A model generated the notes under the pieces. That model saw nothing but the letters and a program-made list of their open reading frames with translations, did no database searches and was not told the origin of the DNA. DNA of 35,746 nucleotides from an uncultured Chromatiaceae bacterium (GTDB taxonomy: Bacteria > Pseudomonadota > Gammaproteobacteria > DRLM01), in contig CALZJG010000139.1 in assembly GCA_945787555.1 (NCBI GenBank), forward strand, positions 1 to 35,746, written 5' to 3'. Below are positions 27,350 to 35,457 of this stretch, piece after piece. How positions within the stretch are numbered: position 1 is the first letter of the stretch; each line of letters opens with the position of its first letter. The position numbers and the translations under genes are program-made.

Positions 27350-28300
27350 ATGAACAAACTTTCGACAAGCTTCATGGCTGCTGGCGTACTTGCCACCGGC
27401 TTTCTTGCCGCGCAAGCAGCCCAGGCCGCGACCGTCAAGGTAACCATGGTCGCTAAAGAAACCACTGTAAGCATTGATAACAAGGGCACTGAATACGCTG
27501 CCTGGACTTTTGATGGCGCCATCCCTGGAAAAATGGTGCGCGTCAAAGAAGGTGACATTGTCGATTTCGAACTCATCAATCCCAAGACCAACAAAGAATC
27601 ACACTCCATCGATTTTCACGCGGCCGAAGTGGATGTCCTAGGAGAATTCGCCCCGGTAAAACCCGGTGAGAGCAAGCACTTCAAGTTTGAAGCCAAACGC
27701 CCGGGCGTGTGGATGTACCACTGTGGCGCCAGTGTCATGGCCCAACACATTGCCCGCGGTATGTATGGCGTCATTATCGTCGACCCCAAAGAAGGCTACA
27801 CCCAGGACTTCCCCAAACCCGATCGTGAATACGTGCTGATACAGGGTCAGTACTTCCCTGACGCCGACAACTATAAAGCTATGCTGGTTAACGAAGGGTG
27901 GGCCGGTTCACTCATCAACGGCAAAATGTTCCACTACGATCCGGTGCATGATCCGAATGCCTCTCTGGTGCTGCAGTCCAAGCCAGGAGAGCGTGTGCGC
28001 GTCTACTTCGTCAACGCCAATATCAACATGCCGGTGGCCTTTCATCCTATCGCAGGGATCTGGGATCGCGTTTATATCAATGGCAACCCGGAAAACGTCC
28101 TGTATGATATGGCCACCTACGGAGTATCTGTTTCCGAAGCTGGTGCCTTCGACATTGTCTCCCCGGCCGATCGTCCCACCAACAACGCAATCGTGGATCA
28201 CACCATGAGCGCCGCCCTGCGTGGCGCCATAACGGTGCTGATGAACAAGCCTGATGCTGATCCGAAGGCCGGCAAGGGTGATAACTTGATTGTTCGCTAA
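27350..28300 (+). CDS. nirK: Copper-containing nitrite reductase NirK
   Basis: A 316-residue periplasmic enzyme reducing nitrite to nitric oxide. The signal peptide ends AQA-ATVKV. Type-1 copper ligands are H85, C125, H133 and M138; type-2 ligands are H90, H124 and H284 (IVDHTMS); the catalytic pair is D88 (HSIDFH) and H232 (FHPIAG). All key residues are present, so it should be active as a trimer. AGAGAGGAAA precedes the ATG. It is the last gene of the ncgABC-nirK unit, ended by the terminator at 28322. Confidence 0.96.
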   Translation: MNKLSTSFMAAGVLATGFLAAQAAQAATVKVTMVAKETTVSIDNKGTEYAAWTFDGAIPGKMVRVKEGDIVDFELINPKTNKESHSIDFHAAEVDVLGEFAPVKPGESKHFKFEAKRPGVWMYHCGASVMAQHIARGMYGVIIVDPKEGYTQDFPKPDREYVLIQGQYFPDADNYKAMLVNEGWAGSLINGKMFHYDPVHDPNASLVLQSKPGERVRVYFVNANINMPVAFHPIAGIWDRVYINGNPENVLYDMATYGVSVSEAGAFDIVSPADRPTNNAIVDHTMSAALRGAITVLMNKPDADPKAGKGDNLIVR

Positions 28301-28321
28301 GGCTAAGAGAAGTATTTAGGG

Positions 28322-28347
28322 GAGGGGCGCAAGCCCCTCTTCTTTTG
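28322..28347 (+). terminator. Rho-independent terminator of the nirK operon
   Basis: GAGGGGC, a GCAA tetraloop and GCCCCTC, then TTCTTTTG. It starts about 20 bp after the nirK stop. Confidence 0.9.
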
Positions 28348-28901
28348 TCTCAAGAGATCCGCGCAAAAAATAAATGATGCTTATCTTACCGTAAGCCCGG
28401 TCCTCGTCCGTGAAATATCAGGGCGAACTGGTCTGCTGCTTCCGGACTCTGTGCTGAGGCCGGCAAGAGAAATTGGGAGAAATAGGGTTAGTCTCGAACT
28501 AATGTCAATGCGACATCCTCGACCATGCTGTGCGTTTAATTGAGATGGGGTGAAAGGTGTAACTGCCCAAATTTTGATGGCCGCCGTAGCCACTCAAGCG
28601 GGAAGGCAAGATTGGAACTCGTCAGCTAAGTCCCCGTCACCAGAAAATCCATTGCCTCGATAATCTCCTCCCGCCTAACGCGCAACACTGGCTGTCGCCT
28701 TAGCGCAATCATCGGGTGTCGGTCCCCACGGTGCGGTGAATAGCCGCCAATATACCTACTCTTTCGCGCTAGCAGGTACTGGTTACTGAAATCGTAGTCA
28801 AAGGGGTCGCTACCGGTAATTGGGATGAAGGGTAGCGTCCCCTTGATCCCACAGGCACCTGATTTCTCCGGTTTCCCAAAAATTGATAACATGGCGCTTG
28901 G
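28348..28901. other. Intergenic region, nirK operon to amylosucrase
   Basis: No firmly supported gene. On the minus strand, 28626-28892 is an 88-codon ORF ending RREEIIEAMDFLVTGT whose composition looks protein-like (FDYDFSNQYLLARKSRY inside), but it has no ribosome site and I do not recognise it; it may be a gene remnant. The amylosucrase promoter should lie in the right part. Confidence 0.35.
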
Positions 28902-30881
28902 ATGCGGTATGAAGCGATGGAAATGAATCAGACAACAGACGCTGCCTGGATCTGGAAGGAGAGTTCGTCGTCGTTGCGGCGGCTGCTGCCACGCATTGAG
29001 GCGCGCTATAAAGATCAGACTGATCCCGCGCAATGGGACACCTATATTCAACGATTGAAACGCCATTTCCCGCGGCTGTTCGAGCGTCTGCACGCGTTGT
29101 ATGGCGATGACTACGATTTCTTTTACTACCTGGAGGGCATCATTGCCTCGGCTACCGAGATGTGGCTGGCACGCCCAGCAGAGCTGAAGGCGCTTGACGC
29201 CATGCGCGAGGCCGATCCCGACTGGTATCTGTCGCATCGCATGGTCGGCGCGGCCTGCTATGTGAATCTGTTTGGCAACGACTTGAAGCGTTTTCGCGAG
29301 CGCATCCCGTACCTATCTGAGCTGGGCATCACTTATCTGCACCTGATGCCGCTGTTCAAGGTGCCGGATGGTGACAACGATGGCGGCTACGCGGTCAGCA
29401 GCTACCGCGAAGTCAATCCGGCGTTAGGAACAATGGAGGATTTGGCCGAGCTGGCGACGGAGCTGCGCCATCATGGTATCTCGCTGGTGCTCGATTTTGT
29501 GTTCAATCACACGTCGGATGAGCATGAGTGGGCGAAACGCGCTCTCGATGGCGACGAGGAATACCAGGAGTACTACCGGATGTTTCCGGACCGCACGATG
29601 CCGGATGCGTTCGAAAAGAGCATGGCCGAGGTATTTCCCGAGGAGCATCCCGGCGCCTTTACGTATCGAAATCGCCTAAGAAAGTGGGTCTGGACGACCT
29701 TTCACAATTACCAGTGGGACCTGAACTATGACAATCCGGAGGTATTTAACCGGATGCTCGAAGAAATGCTGTCCCTCGCGAATCAGGGTGTCGAAATCCT
29801 GCGGCTTGATGCTGTCGCGTTCTTATGGAAACGCCTGGGCACGGATTGCCAGAATCTTCCCGAGGCGCACTGGATCATTCAGGCGTTCAATGCATTGTTG
29901 AGCATCGCCGCGCCGGCGGTGGTGTTCAAATCAGAGGCAATCGTTCATCCCGACGAGGTGCGCAAATATATCAGCCTCGAAGAGTGTCCGTTATCGTATA
30001 ACCCGCAACTGATGGCCTTGCTGTGGGATGCGCTGGCGACGCGCGATGTCAGAGTCCTGCAGCATGCGATGCAGCGGCGTTTCGTGATTTCAAAGGGTTG
30101 TGCCTGGGTCAACTACGTCCGTTGTCACGATGATATTGGCTGGGCGTTTTCCGACGATGACGTGCGCGCAGTGGGATTTGAGCCACGAGCTCATCGGCGA
30201 TTCCTGACGAAATTCTATACCGGCCGGTTTCCTGGGAGTTTCGCGCGCGGCGCACCGTTTCAGGAGGATGTGAAAAGCGGCGACGCGCGTGTCTCGGGAA
30301 CCTGCGCTTCGCTGGTCGGTCTCGAGCAGGCGCTGGAGGAAGACGATTCAGTAGCGGTTGATTTTGCGATCCGCCGTTTGTTGATAATCCACGGCATCAT
30401 TATGACCATCGGTGGAATTCCGTTGATTTATCTCGGCGATGAGATAGGAATGCTGAACGATTATTCGTATGACCAGGACGTGGCGAAGATTGGCGACTCC
30501 CGCTGGTTGCATAGGTCGCATTTCGACCGGGCTCGCGCGAAGCAGCGGCGTGATTCCACCACCGAAGTCGGGCGCATCTTCCAGGGGATGTTGCGGTTGA
30601 TTCAATTGCGCCAGCAGAATCTGGCGTTTACGCGCGCCGAAACCGAGATCGCCGACACCGGCAATCCGCATGTGTTCGGCTATTTCCGCAGTCACGACCA
30701 GCACAGCGTGCTGGTGCTGACAAATTTCAGCGAAAAGGAACAGCGTCTGGAGGCCAGAAGGCTGCGCTTGATGGGGATGCGCAAGACGATGGTCGACCTT
30801 TTCACCGGCCGCACCATCACGGCGGCGCAGGAATTGGTAATGGCGCCATACGACTTCCTGGTGCTCAGCCGGTCTAGCTAG
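28902..30881 (+). CDS. Amylosucrase (GH13 family)
   Basis: A 659-residue cytoplasmic enzyme transferring glucose from sucrose to an alpha-1,4-glucan, or hydrolysing sucrose. An N-terminal helical domain (about 1-115) is followed by a (beta/alpha)8 barrel with catalytic D303 (LRLDAVAFLWK), E345 (FKSEAIVHP) and D410 (VRCHDDIGW). These sit exactly 17 residues later than D286, E328 and D393 of the Neisseria polysaccharea enzyme, with the same spacing. LDFVFNHTSDEHEWA is the family's region II. No signal peptide. The ATG at 28902 is used; one at 28917 is possible. It stands alone, with no sucrose transporter or fructokinase in view. Confidence 0.93.
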   Translation: MRYEAMEMNQTTDAAWIWKESSSSLRRLLPRIEARYKDQTDPAQWDTYIQRLKRHFPRLFERLHALYGDDYDFFYYLEGIIASATEMWLARPAELKALDAMREADPDWYLSHRMVGAACYVNLFGNDLKRFRERIPYLSELGITYLHLMPLFKVPDGDNDGGYAVSSYREVNPALGTMEDLAELATELRHHGISLVLDFVFNHTSDEHEWAKRALDGDEEYQEYYRMFPDRTMPDAFEKSMAEVFPEEHPGAFTYRNRLRKWVWTTFHNYQWDLNYDNPEVFNRMLEEMLSLANQGVEILRLDAVAFLWKRLGTDCQNLPEAHWIIQAFNALLSIAAPAVVFKSEAIVHPDEVRKYISLEECPLSYNPQLMALLWDALATRDVRVLQHAMQRRFVISKGCAWVNYVRCHDDIGWAFSDDDVRAVGFEPRAHRRFLTKFYTGRFPGSFARGAPFQEDVKSGDARVSGTCASLVGLEQALEEDDSVAVDFAIRRLLIIHGIIMTIGGIPLIYLGDEIGMLNDYSYDQDVAKIGDSRWLHRSHFDRARAKQRRDSTTEVGRIFQGMLRLIQLRQQNLAFTRAETEIADTGNPHVFGYFRSHDQHSVLVLTNFSEKEQRLEARRLRLMGMRKTMVDLFTGRTITAAQELVMAPYDFLVLSRSS

Positions 30882-30889
30882 AGTCGCTG

Positions 30890-31195
30890 CCTGCTGGTGG
30901 CCGGTCGCCACCAGGAGATACTCGATTTGCTGGAGCTGCCGCGGCATCCGTTTTGGCACTATCGCCACTATGGCGTGCGGGCGCTGCTGGCGATGGGCAG
31001 GAAGGCGGAGGCCATCCAGTATGCGGAAGCCTCGCGTGGGTTGAATCAGCCGGACACCGCCATCGATCAGCTATGCGAAGAGATCTTGATTTCCTCCGGA
31101 CTGCACGACGAAGCCTACCGGCACTATGGTTTGAGTGCCGCGACGGGCACATCGTATTTGGCGCGGTTCCGGGCGGTTCGTGAGGGAGTCATTGA
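30890..31195 (+). pseudogene. Internal fragment of a helical-repeat protein
   Basis: Directly after the amylosucrase stop, the frame reads RHQEILDLLELPRHPFWHYR, ALLAMGRKAEAIQYAEASRG, IDQLCEEILISSGLHDEAY and YLARFRAVREG. This is a TPR-like helical stretch with strong coding character and GC content like the flanks, but no start or ribosome site. Homology-like character stops near 31190, where sequence turns to AT-rich mobile-type DNA. It looks like the middle of a longer gene truncated on both sides. The function of the parent is unknown to me. Confidence 0.5.
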
Positions 31196-31585
31196 TTGTT
31201 CAGCTCGAGCCGGAGCTGTCATCGGGGTCTCATTGAAGGGCAAAAAATGCTGGCCAAACCATGCCCAAAGTAGCCCAAATCATGTCCACTTTTGGACAAC
31301 ACAAATTTTTAAGTTGTTGTTTTATTAATAAATAATGGTGGAGGCGGCGTCACCCGAAAAGAAATCATAACTGGCGGATATTACTTAGTAATACTTCTTT
31401 ATTACTTACGGGTTGCCCCCATAGTTGCCCCCTATCCGGTGCTGCTACTCAGGGACAAATAATATGTGGAGGCGGTCTGCTGCAATGCGATTTCTCCAGT
31501 TAGGCGCCATAGCCAGAGACCTTCCTTGCAAAGGCCTCAAGCCTTTCCAAATCCGGAAAACGCTGTATGTATTCCTAACGACCAA
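31196..31585. other. Junction between core chromosome and AT-rich accessory DNA
   Basis: No gene supported. It contains TGGTGGAGGCGGC (31336-31348), identical to the reverse complement of many tmRNA/tRNA 3' ends (GCC GCC TCC ACCA), and a 10-bp direct copy GTGGAGGCGG at 31466-31475. GTTAGGCGCC (31499-31508) and CCTAAC (31574-31579) resemble integron R-box sequences and could bound a small ORF-less cassette. Confidence 0.3.
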
Positions 31586-31595
31586 GTTAGCTGCT

Positions 31596-31997
31596 TTATT
31601 CGCACAACCCACTATATAAATTCCCACCCTCAGTACCCCAAAAAGGTTTAAGTTCACTTTTACTAAACTCCTTTACCTGGATATACATGACCCATATATT
31701 TGGTGGGTTTGATAACACAATGGATTTAAATGAGTTTTCCTTACTGCCTTTATCTAGGACATTAATGCTTTTATATGACTTGGTGTTGAATGGGTGACCA
31801 ATCATATCGCCACTATTTCTGTCGATGGTGAATTTATTACCAGCTCGTGATTTATAAATATCACCAATATTTTTATTGGTAATTTCACCATCATCAGAAA
31901 GTTCTGCAATCTGTTTTATTTCACAAATGTATGTCGATTCACCTGCGAAAACGCCAACTGAAAAAAAGAACAATAAAATTATCATACTGTGCTTCAT
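31596..31997 (-). CDS. Integron-cassette-borne secreted protein of unknown function
   Basis: 133 residues. A signal peptide (MKHSMIILLFFFSVGVFAGE, cleavage near VFA-GE) precedes a soluble domain with two cysteines (C25, C132) that could pair. No family recognised. The ORF is AT-rich, unlike the core genes. Boundaries are cassette-like: on the minus strand GTTAGCTGC precedes the gene by about 25 bases, and its exact complement GCAGCTAAC starts one base after the stop. GGAAA serves as ribosome site before the ATG. It is co-oriented with the second cassette ORF. Confidence 0.7.
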   Translation of the reverse strand: MKHSMIILLFFFSVGVFAGESTYICEIKQIAELSDDGEITNKNIGDIYKSRAGNKFTIDRNSGDMIGHPFNTKSYKSINVLDKGSKENSFKSIVLSNPPNIWVMYIQVKEFSKSELKPFWGTEGGNLYSGLCE

Positions 31998-32014
31998 GCT
32001 TGAGTTTCCTTTTG

Positions 32015-32114
32015 GCAGCTAACGCTTAGCATCAGCGGCATTTAACAGCTTTGTTTATTTGGTGTAAAATGGAGCCTAGCGACTGACGCCAAATAAACAA
32101 AGCTGTTATATTGC
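32015..32114 (-). other. attC recombination site between two cassettes
   Basis: On the minus strand it begins with R''-like GCAATATAAC four bases after the stop of the 32119 ORF and ends at GTTAGCTGC (R') before the next ORF. Inside are AGCTT and AAGC as possible L boxes, and a perfect 20-bp inverted repeat, TAACAGCTTTGTTTATTTGG and its complement. Length (about 100 bp) and GTTA/TAAC ends fit an attC. The crossover is expected between G (32023) and TT (32022-32021). Confidence 0.65.
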
Positions 32115-32118
32115 TTCA

Positions 32119-32538
32119 TTAGTATGATTCTTTTTCAGTTTGAATAAGTTTAGATACATCGTGTATTTCTGACTCAGCAACTGAGACATGTGTAAATGTT
32201 TTATTTATTTCTACCAATGAGGCCCCATCATTATAGTTACTGCACTCGTCGTGTAGAGCCCATGCCTCTTTTTCATATGATTCAAGGTTAGGGATTTTTT
32301 TATTCAAAGCTTGCAGTTGGCCTGGCTCCATTTTCGAGCCATGTTCTTGTATTAGATATATAAGCTCGTATTTTGATGTGCTTGCAAGAGACTTAAGCGT
32401 CAAAATCTTTTGAAGCAATAAGGTTCTTTTATTTGCGACTTTTTCTTTTTCATCTTGCCTCCTAAAGCAGATAGGCAGGGCTATAGATGCCGCAAAAGCA
32501 AGAAAAGAGATTAAAAGCGCCCAATGCTCAGTTTTCAA
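32119..32538 (-). CDS. Integron-cassette-borne membrane-anchored protein of unknown function
   Basis: 139 residues. One N-terminal transmembrane segment (about 7-25, LLISFLAFAASIALPICF) is followed by a polar, largely helical domain (about 30-139) rich in Lys and Glu, with coiled-coil potential. No family recognised. The start is TTG at 32538 behind GGGG. The minus strand has GTTATATTGC before the gene (32562-32553) and its perfect complement GCAATATAAC at 32114-32105 after the stop, as expected for an integron cassette. Its leader TGCCAAAGG resembles the leader of the other cassette (TGCCAAAAGG). Confidence 0.7.
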   Translation of the reverse strand: MKTEHWALLISFLAFAASIALPICFRRQDEKEKVANKRTLLLQKILTLKSLASTSKYELIYLIQEHGSKMEPGQLQALNKKIPNLESYEKEAWALHDECSNYNDGASLVEINKTFTHVSVAESEIHDVSKLIQTEKESY

Positions 32539-32562
32539 TGCTTACCCCTTTGGCAATATAAC

Positions 32563-32800
32563 GTTTACTATGCGGAAACTATCATTAAGACGCTATAGGG
32601 ATTCCGTATAGTACCCGAACTCTCCACCGCAGCCAGCCTGATTTGTTACCAAGCATTCACCCTCCGGCAGGCGGGCGGCGTGAAGCCATTATGCCGTGAT
32701 GCTATTGACCGCGGAATAGAAGAAATTACGAGCTGGTAAGGAAGGGGCGCAGCACGATTGCTGCGCCCCGTTCGCCCGTCACGCAATCTGAACATCCTTG
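32563..32800. other. Region between cassette array and phage module
   Basis: No gene and no integron integrase. A GC-rich perfect hairpin, GGGGCGCAGCA with TGCTGCGCCCC (about 32745-32771), may end the capsid transcript from the right, though it lacks a T-run. Confidence 0.4.
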
Positions 32801-33049
32801 TTAGAAAAAGCGCCATGTCACTCTAACAAAGCACTGTCGAACGGTCGTCGCGCCGATGGAGATCATGTTCGAATCATTCGGTCTGACAACCGCGCCCGGA
32901 AGTGCCTCACTTTCGCAGGATGGCATGGCACCCCTTCCAGGGGGATTGCCGATGGTTGAGCGCCAGCTCTTGCGCCGGGCCGATACCACTCCGCGAAAAT
33001 CCGGTGCGAGCACATACAATCCCCCTCGATGAGCTATGCGCTCGCTCAC
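32801..33049 (-). CDS. Possible small phage-module protein
   Basis: An 82-codon ORF with a GTG start 25 bp after the capsid gene stop, same strand. It contains SWRSTIGNPPGRGAMPSCES and ends VRVTWRFF. No family recognised and the ribosome site is weak; position and direction are the main support. Confidence 0.3.
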   Translation of the reverse strand: MSERIAHRGGLYVLAPDFRGVVSARRKSWRSTIGNPPGRGAMPSCESEALPGAVVRPNDSNMISIGATTVRQCFVRVTWRFF

Positions 33050-33073
33050 TCGCCCATCGAGGTCTTCGGAGTC

Positions 33074-34354
33074 TTAGGCTGTTTTTCCATCGTCCATCTT
33101 GGCAAACGCCGCAGGAAGGTTTGTGCCGACACCCGCAAGAACAGCTGCGGTGACTCGCACTTTACCAACATCGGCGAGGGTAACCGTGTCAACGGTGAGA
33201 TCGACGCCGCCACCATAAAGCCCGATGACCAACTGCGACCAATCCGCCGAAAATGTCAAAGCACTGCAAACAGCACCACTAGCGCCCTTAGTGAGGTTGT
33301 TCGGCAATGTATTGGCAACAGCCGAATGATGCCCTAGCAATGCCCTTTCGCCACCCTCCCAAATGTATGGCAGGTTGGTTCCGCGTGGTGCTGTGCGCAA
33401 CCAGCGCCGGGTGGATGAGTTCACGAGGAAACCGGAAAATTGCGTTTCGTCTGCGCTCGAACTTGAGGGGCCATTCTCCATGTCGGCCAGGTGCGTGAAG
33501 TCGATTTGAGCGCCGTCTGCACCGCCGACGATATTGGCAATACCCGAGGTGTAGCGCAATCCAACGGGCTTGTCGTTGGTGCCATCGCCGTTCAGCGCTG
33601 CATCCTCAAGCTGTTGCATTATCGCGGCGGTCAAGTGGCGTGAGATGGTTTGGTCAAGCGCTGGCTCTGATTGCAGCAACGCTTGCCGGCTAAATACCAT
33701 GGTGACCGGGCAACGCTTTGGCGTCAGCACGGCGAGACCCGTTGCTTCCAACACTTCCCCCGCCGCCGCAATCTCTGACTTCCAAGCGGCCGAACTGGAC
33801 GAGGTGAACAGAGGCAGCCCCAGAGTGGTCTTGAGCCCGGTTAGAAACGTCACACCCATCCGGCCTAGCGCCGAAGTACCGCGCAGCGGATCGGCCACAC
33901 GCTCACCGGAGACTTGCGCGCCAATCAAGTTACCGGCCTGTGTTGCAGTGCTCACATTGAAGTCGCGGGCCAGTATGCCGTACGGGACATAAAACCCGTT
34001 GGGGGCCTGTCCTGTTGACGTTGCCGCCAAATCGCTCATCGATTTTTCAAGACCGGCTTTCTCCCAGGGGGAATTGTTGCGCTGGACGGACGACTGCACC
34101 GCCGCCTTCACCGCGCGCGTCAGACTGTAACCGGCACAATCATCACTACCCGAATCAATGCCAAGCACTTTATCGGCCCACCGATGCAGCGGCGCGCATC
34201 GTGCACCCTCGATAATCTTGTTCATGAACTCCCTCTTGCCACCGCCATCTTTTATCGTTTTCTGCGCAACCTTATTACCGTCATACTCATGGAGCATTTC
34301 ACCCAGGGCTAGCACTTCATAGAATTCGGCGTTTTGCTTTTCGACTGGAAACAT
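33074..34354 (-). CDS. HK97-fold phage major capsid protein
   Basis: 426 residues. The first 110 or so form a helical, charged delta/scaffold-like part; the capsid domain follows from about STGQAPNGFYVPYGILARDF, with the family-typical stretches IGAQVSGERV, LNGDGTNDKPVGLRY and a C-terminal beta-rich end (VDLTVDTVTLADVGKVRVTA). GAAAGGAT precedes the ATG. The nearest upstream genes are a small ORF and a Nu1-like protein, and no portal, protease or large terminase lies within the window, so the module is either partial or continues beyond it. Cleavage would need a protease encoded elsewhere. Confidence 0.85.
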   Translation of the reverse strand: MFPVEKQNAEFYEVLALGEMLHEYDGNKVAQKTIKDGGGKREFMNKIIEGARCAPLHRWADKVLGIDSGSDDCAGYSLTRAVKAAVQSSVQRNNSPWEKAGLEKSMSDLAATSTGQAPNGFYVPYGILARDFNVSTATQAGNLIGAQVSGERVADPLRGTSALGRMGVTFLTGLKTTLGLPLFTSSSSAAWKSEIAAAGEVLEATGLAVLTPKRCPVTMVFSRQALLQSEPALDQTISRHLTAAIMQQLEDAALNGDGTNDKPVGLRYTSGIANIVGGADGAQIDFTHLADMENGPSSSSADETQFSGFLVNSSTRRWLRTAPRGTNLPYIWEGGERALLGHHSAVANTLPNNLTKGASGAVCSALTFSADWSQLVIGLYGGGVDLTVDTVTLADVGKVRVTAAVLAGVGTNLPAAFAKMDDGKTA

Positions 34355-34415
34355 ATTTTGATCCTTTCATCTAATGGTCCGTCAGAACAACTTACTCTTG
34401 CGCACTCAACTGTCG

Positions 34416-34748
34416 CTACCGTATGTCAGTGAATTGTTGTTCTTTAATGATGCGCCAGACAGCGCGCGGGTGCCTTGCTGTTTCTGGATCGTCACGTAGT
34501 TTTTCTACGGCGCGCTCTAGGCCTGCCGGCGCCTCATGCTTCCCGTGAAGGACCAATGTGAACTTGGTGGCGGCCGCGAATGTGCAGCCTAGCCCAAGCC
34601 CTCGTGTGACTTCCCGAATCAGCGCGTAACGCTGTTCAGTACGTCGCCGCCGCGCGGACCGATAATCGAATTCATCGCGCAAGCCTCGCACCTCATCGAG
34701 CAACGCGTCCAGCTTGACGAGGATCTGGGATAGGTCGCATTCATTCAT
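34416..34748 (-). CDS. Small phage-module protein of unknown function
   Basis: 110 residues from the ATG at 34748 (MNECDLSQILVKLDALLDEV), which overlaps the end of the upstream gene by 8 bp, indicating coupling. An N-terminal amphipathic helix with leucine heptads (about 4-28) and an arginine cluster RSARRRRTEQRY suggest a helical, possibly nucleic-acid-contacting protein. No family recognised. An upstream in-frame start at 34811 would overlap more and is less likely. Confidence 0.55.
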   Translation of the reverse strand: MNECDLSQILVKLDALLDEVRGLRDEFDYRSARRRRTEQRYALIREVTRGLGLGCTFAAATKFTLVLHGKHEAPAGLERAVEKLRDDPETARHPRAVWRIIKEQQFTDIR

Positions 34749-35337
34749 CCCAATCATCAAGCTGCGCGCCCGCCCCCTCTTTGCTATCCGGCACGGTAGC
34801 GCGTGGCTCAATCAAGCCCAGTTCCTCGCCCACCAAGAGCGTGGCTTCATCGAACAGGGTTTCCAGGAGGATCGAATAGGCACGGCTGTCAGGCGTTGAC
34901 CGCAGCGCCCCTTCGTGCTCGATGAGCATGCCCCGGATAACTTCTTCGCCCCGTATAAGCTCGCGCGAAAACTCTTCCAGGTAGTCGCGCCGTTCTTTCG
35001 CTGCTTGCAGTTCCAGTTCAAGGGCGGCGATGCGCCGCCGCAACGCGGCCACATCGTCCACAGCGGTCTTGAATATCCGGGCGCGAAGCCGGCCGGGGTC
35101 AGTGTTGGCTATCACTTCACGGGCCGCGCGGGCCGGGTCGAGCGTGCCATCGGGGAACAGGGTAATTTTTCCGGCGCGCACCCACCCGCTCACGGCCTGC
35201 TTGGAAACAGCGCACATGCGCGCGAATTGCGCGGGCCGCACCCGGATACCTTGCGCGAGGGATTCGGGATCGAAGGGCAGAGTTGACGGCGTCGCCTTTT
35301 CGGAGCCTGAATCGCCGGTTATCTTCTCCGATGTCAT
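34741..35337 (-). CDS. Nu1-like DNA-binding protein (terminase small subunit type)
   Basis: 198 residues. Residues about 33-70 form a helix-turn-helix like phage terminase small subunits of the Nu1 type (RPAQFARMCAVSKQAVSGWV, then GKITLFPDGTLDPARAAREV). A coiled coil follows at about 92-125 (DVAALRRRIAALELELQAAK) and the C-terminus is acidic. It would recognise packaging or regulatory DNA for the module. No large terminase subunit follows it, which is unusual. It is the first minus-strand gene of the module in this window; GGGG lies 8-9 bases before the ATG. Confidence 0.65.
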   Translation of the reverse strand: MTSEKITGDSGSEKATPSTLPFDPESLAQGIRVRPAQFARMCAVSKQAVSGWVRAGKITLFPDGTLDPARAAREVIANTDPGRLRARIFKTAVDDVAALRRRIAALELELQAAKERRDYLEEFSRELIRGEEVIRGMLIEHEGALRSTPDSRAYSILLETLFDEATLLVGEELGLIEPRATVPDSKEGAGAQLDDWDE

Positions 35338-35457
35338 GTAGTAACCCCTAACGTCAAGTCATTTTGAAGACCACTGACTAGCGACAAATTGCGGTTCGAA
35401 TTACCCTCATGCGAAAGGTAAGGAAGGACCCACACGGATATTCTTCATCCCTCAATT

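Noticed and set aside
28626-29237. A 203-codon minus ORF crossing the amylosucrase start
   Set aside because: Its N-terminal 115 codons are antisense to amylosucrase. Only the last 88 codons could be real, and they lack a ribosome site; noted only as a possible remnant.
31445-31657. A 70-codon minus ORF at the cassette edge
   Set aside because: It overlaps the cassette end and the junction region; no ribosome site or recognisable sequence.
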